From Euryarchaeota archaeon UBA169 (GTDB lineage: Archaea; Thermoplasmatota; Poseidoniia; MGIII; CG-Epi1), in the NCBI GenBank assembly GCA_002497685.1, contig DAEH01000036.1, positions 1-5,029 of the forward strand: 5,029 nucleotides of DNA, given 5' to 3'. Shown here piece after piece: positions 1-3,921 of this stretch; within the stretch, counting starts at the first letter, position 1, and each line of letters begins with the position of its first letter. A model generated the notes under the pieces. It made no database searches, was not told where the DNA came from, and saw only the letters and a program-made list of their open reading frames with translations. Made by a program: the position numbers and the translations under genes.

Positions 1-57
1 CGCAACCGTTCGCCTTTTGAAACCCGGCCCAAATTGCAAGTTAGGAAGACACTGTAA
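1..57 (+). CDS. C-terminal tail of an unidentified upstream gene (partial)
   Basis: Frame 1 is open from the window edge to a TAA at 55-57 and gives a basic tail ending in KLQVRKTL. The stop abuts the ATG of the prenyltransferase gene, an arrangement typical of co-transcribed archaeal genes. Frame 2 is also open here and would end in a TGA overlapping that ATG, so the frame is not certain. Frame 1 is preferred because its tail (Arg/Lys-rich, with RNRSPFE) looks more protein-like. Too little is present to name a family. Confidence 0.4.
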   Translation, partial: RNRSPFETRPKLQVRKTL

Positions 58-888
58 ATGAATCCATATCTTGCACTTACAAGGCCCGGAAACGTAATTC
101 TAACTGCTATCGCAGTAGTAGCAGGTTCCTTTATTGCTGCAGGCAATAACGTCGTTGATTTTCAAATGGAAATACTCATTGCATCTATTTCTGCAATGAT
201 GCTTGTCGGAGGAGGAAATGCTCTCAATGATTATAATGATCGAGAATCAGATAAAGAGAATCATCCAAATAGGCCAATACCTGCAGGACTCATTAGTGCT
301 GAAGACACATTAATTTTTTCAAGAATTTTATTAGCTGGAGGATTGTTAGTTGTTCTTTTTGGTTTAGCCAACAAGCTTCCTTTTATCGTAGCCTTAATAG
401 GAACGGTTGCATTAATTTCTTATGAAAATCAACTGAAAGCATTGGGACTTTCTGGAAATATTGCAGTTGGATTCATGTCTGGAGCTGTGTTTCTTTTTGC
501 AGGAATGGTAGTTAGCGATCCAGGGCCTACATTGTGGATGTTTGGATTGGCTTTTTTGGCTACTGTTTCCCGAGAAATTATAAAGGATATACAGGATCTA
601 GAAGGCGATACTGACCGATTTACACTCCCTGCTAGAATAGGAATTAGTAAGTCATTGATTCTAGCTGGAGCTTTACTCATTATTGCTTGGTCACTTAGTT
701 TCACAGCTATACCTCAATTTGAAGGAATGGCTTTGAATGCTTATGTGATTGGAATTTCCAGTGCTAATGTGCTAATGCTAATTGGATTTCAAAATGCTCG
801 GAACGGAAATTATTTTTCAGGGCAAAAGAACATAAAACAAGGCATGGGGATTGCGATGTTAGCATTTATTGCAGCCGCAGGACTCTAG
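58..888 (+). CDS. ubiA: UbiA-family digeranylgeranylglyceryl phosphate synthase
   Basis: A 276-residue polytopic membrane prenyltransferase. In archaea this family moves a geranylgeranyl group from GGPP onto geranylgeranylglyceryl phosphate, making the second ether bond of the membrane lipid. Both Asp-rich Mg/diphosphate motifs are visible: NDYNDRESD (residues 57-65, with D58, D61, D65) followed by NRPIPAG, and KDIQDLEGD (176-184, with D177, D180, D184) followed by LPARIG. The motif SYENQLKALGLSGNIAVG (121-138) matches the archaeal lipid subgroup rather than quinone or heme UbiA proteins. Hydrophobic segments fill the rest and the length is normal for the subgroup. The ATG directly follows the upstream stop, with an AGGA at 43-46 as a distant Shine-Dalgarno candidate. 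The gene probably belongs to an operon entering from the left. Family assignment is firm; exact substrate is inferred. Confidence 0.92.
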   Translation: MNPYLALTRPGNVILTAIAVVAGSFIAAGNNVVDFQMEILIASISAMMLVGGGNALNDYNDRESDKENHPNRPIPAGLISAEDTLIFSRILLAGGLLVVLFGLANKLPFIVALIGTVALISYENQLKALGLSGNIAVGFMSGAVFLFAGMVVSDPGPTLWMFGLAFLATVSREIIKDIQDLEGDTDRFTLPARIGISKSLILAGALLIIAWSLSFTAIPQFEGMALNAYVIGISSANVLMLIGFQNARNGNYFSGQKNIKQGMGIAMLAFIAAAGL

Positions 889-922
889 ATATATTAATAT
901 ATGTACATTTATACATGTATTT
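889..922 (+). promoter_or_regulatory. Palindromic promoter/operator of the HTH-DUF4112 unit
   Basis: The 34-base gap after ubiA is almost pure A/T and contains three exact palindromes: ATATATTAATATAT (889-902), ATGTACAT (901-908) and ATACATGTAT (911-920). The first is a plausible TATA box, centred about 27 bases before the ATG at 923, which fits a leaderless archaeal transcript. The other two form nested inverted repeats (ATGTA-N6-TACAT at 901-916; TACAT-N6-ATGTA at 904-919) between the TATA box and the start, where a bound repressor would block initiation. Autoregulation by the adjacent winged-helix protein is inferred. Confidence 0.5.
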
Positions 923-1243
923 ATGAATAGCATCATTTTCAAGGCATTAGGGAGTGAAACCCGATTGAAAATTATAGAACACTTAATCATTAAAGAACAT
1001 AATGTTACTGATTTAACAAAAATATCTGGAAAAGATCAAACTACTATTTCTAGACATTTAACTAATTTAAAGCAAGCAAGCATAATCTCTCAAAAAAAAA
1101 TCGGCAGAAACGTGATTTACGCGATTTCAAATGAAGAAATGAAAAATTGGTTGAATCTTGCAATTAATATCAAAACTAAAAATGAAGAAATTCCCCTACT
1201 CAGAAGTAAAATAAAGGACTTTTTAATTAAACAGAGGAAGTAA
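923..1243 (+). CDS. ArsR-like winged-helix transcriptional regulator
   Basis: A 106-residue protein starting MNSIIFKALGSETRLKII, the usual opening of ArsR-type winged-helix regulators (family signature LGsetRlkIl). The helix-turn-helix covers about residues 26-52, with DQTTISRHLTNLKQA as the recognition helix. The wing follows at about 54-67 (SQKKIGRNVIYAIS), and a Lys/Glu-rich helical tail completes the protein. It has no cysteines and lacks the ELCVCDL metal site of classical ArsR/SmtB, so it is probably not a thiol-type metal sensor and its signal is unknown. An upstream in-frame ATG at 869 would add 18 residues but lies inside the end of ubiA and would place the promoter palindromes within the gene; the ATG at 923 fits the family start. 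It is followed two bases later by the DUF4112 gene. Lower GC than its neighbours (14 and 16 G/C in the 60-base blocks at 961 and 1021). Confidence 0.85.
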   Translation: MNSIIFKALGSETRLKIIEHLIIKEHNVTDLTKISGKDQTTISRHLTNLKQASIISQKKIGRNVIYAISNEEMKNWLNLAINIKTKNEEIPLLRSKIKDFLIKQRK

Positions 1244-1245
1244 AA

Positions 1246-1599
1246 ATGAAAGATGATGAAAACGAAATTTTAGAAGAGAAACTTATTCGATTAAGACAAT
1301 TGAGTAAAAACCTAGATGAAAGCTTCACAATTCCCGGAACTAAAATAAAATTTGGAATAGATGCATTACTAGGGTTAGTTCCTGGAGGTGGAGATTTAGT
1401 TAGTAGTGTCTTCTCACTATACATACTAAGGGCGGCAATCAAAATGAAATTACCCAAAAGTGCCGTACTCGCTATGATCACTAACATATTACTAGATACA
1501 ACAATAGGAATCATACCTATTATTGGAGACATCTTTGATATTTTCTGGAAGTCTAATAAAAGAAATTTGAAAATAATTGAAAAACATTTAGAAAAATAG
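1246..1599 (+). CDS. DUF4112 family small membrane protein
   Basis: A 117-residue protein matching DUF4112: LDESFTIPGTKIKFGIDALLGLVPGGGD (residues 23-50) in the first half and NILLDTTIGIIPIIGDIFDIFWKSNKRN (80-107) in the second. The two halves each carry a P-x-x-G-D turn (PGGGD 46-50, PIIGD 91-95) within hydrophobic stretches (about 36-65 and 73-101), suggesting two membrane or re-entrant segments. The charged N-terminal region (1-25) and C-terminal tail (102-117) are probably cytoplasmic. The family has no settled biochemical function. The ATG lies two bases after the regulator's stop and has a good Shine-Dalgarno (GAGGAAG, 1234-1240), so it is translated as the second gene of a bicistronic unit. 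The regulator may control this gene, but nothing here shows the inducing signal. Confidence 0.85.
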   Translation: MKDDENEILEEKLIRLRQLSKNLDESFTIPGTKIKFGIDALLGLVPGGGDLVSSVFSLYILRAAIKMKLPKSAVLAMITNILLDTTIGIIPIIGDIFDIFWKSNKRNLKIIEKHLEK

Positions 1600-1607
1600 A
1601 AATAATT

Positions 1608-1670
1608 AAAAAAAAGCTGTAGCTAACGCCTCAAAGTAATCATTTGTAATGATTAAATTGAGAGCGTAGC
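1608..1670 (-). terminator. Long imperfect hairpin plus T8 tract between convergent genes
   Basis: This is the main feature of the 1600-1709 gap between the convergent DUF4112 and zinc-ribbon genes; no coding sequence was seen there. A stem-loop spans 1622-1670. Its inner stem is TAATCATT-TGT-AATGATTA (1637-1655), then a 2x2 internal loop, then CTCAA (1630-1634) with TTGAG (1658-1662), then ACGC (1626-1629) with GCGT (1664-1667), and GCT with AGC at the base, with two single-A bulges. On the minus strand it is followed by eight T's (1608-1615), so it fits best as the 3' end of the minus-strand transcript, since archaeal RNA polymerase stops on T tracts. A structured non-coding RNA remains possible. 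Confidence 0.5.
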
Positions 1671-1709
1671 AACTATCTTGTTCGCTAAAATATGTTTAGC
1701 TAACTAACT

Positions 1710-1853
1710 TTATGCTTTACCGAGAATGCGGTACATTCCAGTGCCACAAGTTCCGCATTTGCCTTTCATAGCTTTGCGACCGTTCTTCATTGTGACTTCT
1801 TCTCCGTTACCTATTTCTCTTTTGGCTTTGCACTTTACGCAGTATCCTTCCAT
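1710..1853 (-). CDS. DUF5679-type zinc-ribbon mini-protein (C+ copy)
   Basis: A 47-residue protein beginning MEGYCVKCKAKREIG and ending MYRILGKA. Two CxxC knuckles, C5/C8 and C33/C36, flank the conserved VTMKNGR segment (20-26), the layout of DUF5679 mini-proteins found in many archaea and some bacteria. A structural zinc in a four-cysteine site is predicted; the cellular role of the family is not established. The ATG has no Shine-Dalgarno, and a TATA-like box is centred about 27 bases upstream (1876-1884), so a leaderless transcript is likely. It lies 119 bases downstream of the permease gene on the same strand and ends ahead of a hairpin/T-tract. A cysteine-free homologue is encoded at 3717-3890 inside the adjacent metal-import operon. 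The gene is recognised from its cysteine pattern and motif conservation. Confidence 0.85.
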   Translation of the reverse strand: MEGYCVKCKAKREIGNGEEVTMKNGRKAMKGKCGTCGTGMYRILGKA

Positions 1854-1875
1854 GTTTGTACATCGAGGAAGACAC

Positions 1876-1913
1876 CATATAAAGCAAACGGCCCTAGGAT
1901 GCCGTATATAAAG
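1876..1913 (-). promoter_or_regulatory. Tandem TATA-like boxes flanking a GC-rich inverted repeat
   Basis: On the minus strand upstream of the zinc-ribbon gene there are two near-identical boxes, CTTTATATG (1876-1884) and CTTTATATA (1905-1913), 29 bases apart. The near box sits about 27 bases before the ATG, ideal for a leaderless start. Between them is a 4-bp inverted repeat, CGGC-N8-GCCG (1889-1904), with CCTAGG in its spacer, a GC-rich island in AT-rich DNA and a candidate operator. The box positions are seen; promoter activity and any regulator are inferred. Confidence 0.5.
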
Positions 1914-1923
1914 ATTAGTATCC

Positions 1924-1967
1924 TATTATTTTTATATTATTTTTATATTATTTTTATATTATTATTA
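1924..1967. repeat. 11-bp AT-only tandem repeat, four units
   Basis: Three exact head-to-tail copies of TATTATTTTTA (1924-1934, 1935-1945, 1946-1956) are followed by a fourth with one mismatch, TATTATTATTA (1957-1967). The array lies between the permease stop and the zinc-ribbon promoter. On the minus strand each unit reads TAAAAATAATA, so the junctions make repeated TATAAAAATAAT strings resembling TATA boxes. The period is close to one helical turn. It may be an upstream promoter element, a bendable tract or simple slippage product. Confidence 0.85.
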
Positions 1968-1972
1968 TATTA

Positions 1973-2890
1973 TTAGTTGACATTATCGCTAGGAGAAATA
2001 ACGTTCCTGGCAAGCTGTTGGACAATAGCCACTAAAACAAATATTAAGGCTGCAACAAGGGCAATCATTGAACCGCTGCCAGTTTCCAATTCGGCTGAAA
2101 AATAAAGACCTAAAATAACAGACATAAAACCAAAGAATTGTGTCCATATTAATGTAGAACGAAAGCTAGTACCAACTAAATGAGCTGTAGCTGCAGGAGT
2201 AACCAACAAGGCTGTAACCAACAAGGTACCTACGACTTGAACCATACTAACAACAACTGAAGCCGTGATTATACTGAAAATAAGTCCTAAGGGGCGAACA
2301 GGTATTCCCTGAACTCTTGCTGCAAGAGGATCAACGCTCGTTACAAGTAATGCAGATTTCAAAACATTAAGGAGAAATAAAGCAATTATAGAGATAAAGC
2401 AAATTATATCAAAACTTTCCTCATCAATTAACAATAAATTTCCAAATAAATATCCTTCTATATCTGCTTGGATCCCGCCCCCCCAGATACGTAAAACAAC
2501 CAAACCTAAAGCAAGCATTCCTGTTAAGAAAATTGCAATAGCTGCATCACCTGTAAGTATTTCTCTCGCTTGCATCTCATAAATAGAAACGGCTGCAACT
2601 ATACTAAATATCAATGCAAACCATAAAGGTCCTGCTGAACCTAAAACTATTCCTACTGCAATTCCTCCAAACGATACATGAGCTAACCCATCACCGATTA
2701 GAGATAAGTTTCTAATCATCAAAAAGCGTCCAAGAAAACCTGCTACAAAAGTGACCAACAATGAAGCTAGGAGAGCTCTTTGGAACAGTTCCATAGTAAA
2801 AAAATATGGAAAGATTTCTCCTGGAACTATTGGAGCAATAAATTCTAAAATAGGGCTAAAAAAATTCAAAATAATTGAACCAATACTCAT
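1973..2890 (-). CDS. znuB: ABC-3 family metal importer permease, ZnuB-like
   Basis: A 305-residue integral membrane permease of the zinc/manganese/iron cluster (ABC-3). Family signatures in order: LSLIGDGLAHVSFGGIAVG (residues 62-80), GYLFGNLLLI (146-155), the ATPase-facing DPLAARVQGIPVRPLG loop (187-202), GTLLVTALLVTPAATA (221-236) and TGSGSMIAL (270-278). Long hydrophobic stretches give roughly eight or nine membrane segments. The ATG overlaps the ATPase stop in an ATGA junction and has a GAGG seven bases upstream, which supports this start. It leaves about 32 hydrophobic residues ahead of the usual family start, which is near M33 (MELFQRALLASLL). M33 has no Shine-Dalgarno, so the longer form is preferred. 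It works with the ATPase and binding protein encoded upstream. Zinc is the favoured substrate from context; manganese or iron cannot be excluded by sequence. Confidence 0.88.
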   Translation of the reverse strand: MSIGSIILNFFSPILEFIAPIVPGEIFPYFFTMELFQRALLASLLVTFVAGFLGRFLMIRNLSLIGDGLAHVSFGGIAVGIVLGSAGPLWFALIFSIVAAVSIYEMQAREILTGDAAIAIFLTGMLALGLVVLRIWGGGIQADIEGYLFGNLLLIDEESFDIICFISIIALFLLNVLKSALLVTSVDPLAARVQGIPVRPLGLIFSIITASVVVSMVQVVGTLLVTALLVTPAATAHLVGTSFRSTLIWTQFFGFMSVILGLYFSAELETGSGSMIALVAALIFVLVAIVQQLARNVISPSDNVN

Positions 2891-3690
2891 TGATTATCCT
2901 CAATATCAGTTAGTTGGTAAAGTTTATCTTCTTTGTGAATCGCCTCATGAAGTGGTTGAATTCCTCGTAAACTAGCGAGATATTCCATGTCAGGAAAACA
3001 AGAAGATTCACCATCATACCTGATTCTTTCTTCAAGGAAAATCATTCTGTGAGAAGCTTGCTGAATTGCAGCTATATCGTGCGAAATCATCAGAATAGTC
3101 TTATGTCCTTCATGACACAAAGTATCTAAAAATTTAAGAAGAGAATTTCGAGATTCGCGATCAATGCCGACTAATGGCTCATCTAGTAAAATAAATTCAG
3201 CTTGAGAAGCTAAAACTCGAGCTATTACTGCCCTTTGTCTTTGACCTCCTGAAAGATGAAAAATATTAGAATCTTGAACCTCCGCTAAACCTGCCATTTC
3301 AATCGCGCGATTAACTCTATCATTCTGTTCAGAACTAAATCTCCAAAACATATTACTAGACGTTAATGTACCTAATTGAACAAGCTCTCTTACTGTAAGG
3401 TGGATATTACTAGATATATTTGCAGCCTCTTGAGATACCCAACCTACTTTTCTAAGTACATCGTTTGATGGGTTTGATTGGCCATATAATTCAATTGTCC
3501 CTCCTTTAGATTTTAAGAGACCTAAAACTGTAAGAAGAAATGTAGTTTTTCCACCCCCATTAGGGCCGACTAGCCCCACAAAGTCACCCTGATTAATTTT
3601 TATGCAAACATCTGTCAAAACAGATCTGCCTGAGCGATTAACCGAAAGCTTATCTACTTTCAGGGGCGGAATTGTACTATTTAACACCAA
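2887..3690 (-). CDS. znuC: ABC metal importer ATPase, ZnuC-like
   Basis: A 267-residue nucleotide-binding subunit that powers metal uptake through the adjacent permease. All expected motifs are intact: Walker A GPNGGGKTT (residues 42-50), Q-loop VSQE with Q87, signature LSGGQ (146-150), Walker B FILLDEP (166-172), D-loop GID (175-177) and H-loop H204 in ISHD. Residues from about 225 form a charged extension of unknown role (HEAIHKEDK within it). The first codon is TTG at 3690 immediately followed by GTG at 3687; an in-frame TAA lies two codons upstream and no internal ATG precedes the domain, so one of these non-ATG codons must start it. There is no strong Shine-Dalgarno, suggesting translation coupled to the small gene ending 26 bases upstream. 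Its stop overlaps the permease start by four bases. Confidence 0.9.
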   Translation of the reverse strand: MVLNSTIPPLKVDKLSVNRSGRSVLTDVCIKINQGDFVGLVGPNGGGKTTFLLTVLGLLKSKGGTIELYGQSNPSNDVLRKVGWVSQEAANISSNIHLTVRELVQLGTLTSSNMFWRFSSEQNDRVNRAIEMAGLAEVQDSNIFHLSGGQRQRAVIARVLASQAEFILLDEPLVGIDRESRNSLLKFLDTLCHEGHKTILMISHDIAAIQQASHRMIFLEERIRYDGESSCFPDMEYLASLRGIQPLHEAIHKEDKLYQLTDIEDNQ

Positions 3691-3716
3691 AATTTACTAA
3701 GCGAATTCAATCGTGT

Positions 3717-3890
3717 TTATGAATATTTCTTAGCGTCTTCTTTTGAAAGAATTCTGAACATTTTGTGTGTTTCGCCATCAATTGTGACTGAAGCTTTTGC
3801 TGCAGGTCTGCCGTTTTTCATAGTAACTACTTGAAAATCTTTTTCTTCGACATCGACTGACTTTTTTAATTTTACATTATAGAATTGCAT
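3717..3890 (-). CDS. Cysteine-free DUF5679 paralogue in the zinc-import operon (C- copy)
   Basis: A 57-residue protein starting MQFYNVKLKKSVDV and ending LSKEDAKKYS. It aligns with the zinc-ribbon protein at 1710-1853: YNVKLK against YCVKCK at the same residue numbers (4-9), then the identical VTMKNGR (22-28 against 20-26), then MFRILSK against MYRILGK. The four cysteine positions are N5, L8, V35 and D38, and the protein has no cysteine at all, so the zinc site is gone while the surrounding fold appears kept; two residues are added before MFRIL. The matching DNA differs at most silent sites, so this is an old paralogue, not a recent copy. It has a strong Shine-Dalgarno and lies 31 bases after the binding-protein stop and 26 bases before the ATPase start, clearly within the operon. 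Proposed role: zinc-independent substitute under zinc limitation (inferred). Confidence 0.85.
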   Translation of the reverse strand: MQFYNVKLKKSVDVEEKDFQVVTMKNGRPAAKASVTIDGETHKMFRILSKEDAKKYS

Positions 3891-3894
3891 TTTT

Positions 3895-3900
3895 ACCTCC
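3895..3900 (-). promoter_or_regulatory. Strong Shine-Dalgarno of the cysteine-free small gene
   Basis: The minus strand reads GGAGGT, four bases before the ATG at 3890. It is the strongest ribosome-binding site in the window and fixes the start of the 57-aa gene. It contrasts with the zinc-ribbon paralogue, which has none. It suggests efficient internal translation on the operon mRNA. Confidence 0.8.
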
Positions 3901-3921
3901 TTTTATTTTTTTTATAGAAAT

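Noticed and set aside
429..704. Minus-strand open frame within ubiA
   Set aside because: Antisense shadow; ubiA has all its catalytic motifs on the plus strand.
869..922. Upstream ATG giving the regulator 18 extra residues
   Set aside because: It would start inside ubiA and translate through the TATA box and palindromes; the family start is the Met at 923.
1227..1532. Minus-strand open frame opposite DUF4112
   Set aside because: Shadow of the DUF4112 gene, low-complexity Ser/Ile-rich product with no own start signals.
1622..1670. Resemblance of the hairpin to an integron attC site (TAAC at one base of the stem)
   Set aside because: The opposite end reads GTAGC rather than a GTT core, only one copy is present, and no integrase or cassette array is seen.
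1726..1911. Plus-strand open frame of 61 codons
   Set aside because: It lies opposite the 47-aa zinc-ribbon gene and its promoter; its protein has no family features, while the minus strand gives a clear CxxC/CxxC protein.
2751..2975. Plus-strand open frame over the znuB-znuC junction
   Set aside because: Antisense to two well-supported overlapping genes and without recognisable features.
3911..3916. Possible internal TATA box (TATAAA on the minus strand) before the 57-aa gene
   Set aside because: A start 25 bases downstream would fall at the ATG and exclude the strong Shine-Dalgarno, so read-through from the znuA promoter is the simpler reading; not excluded.
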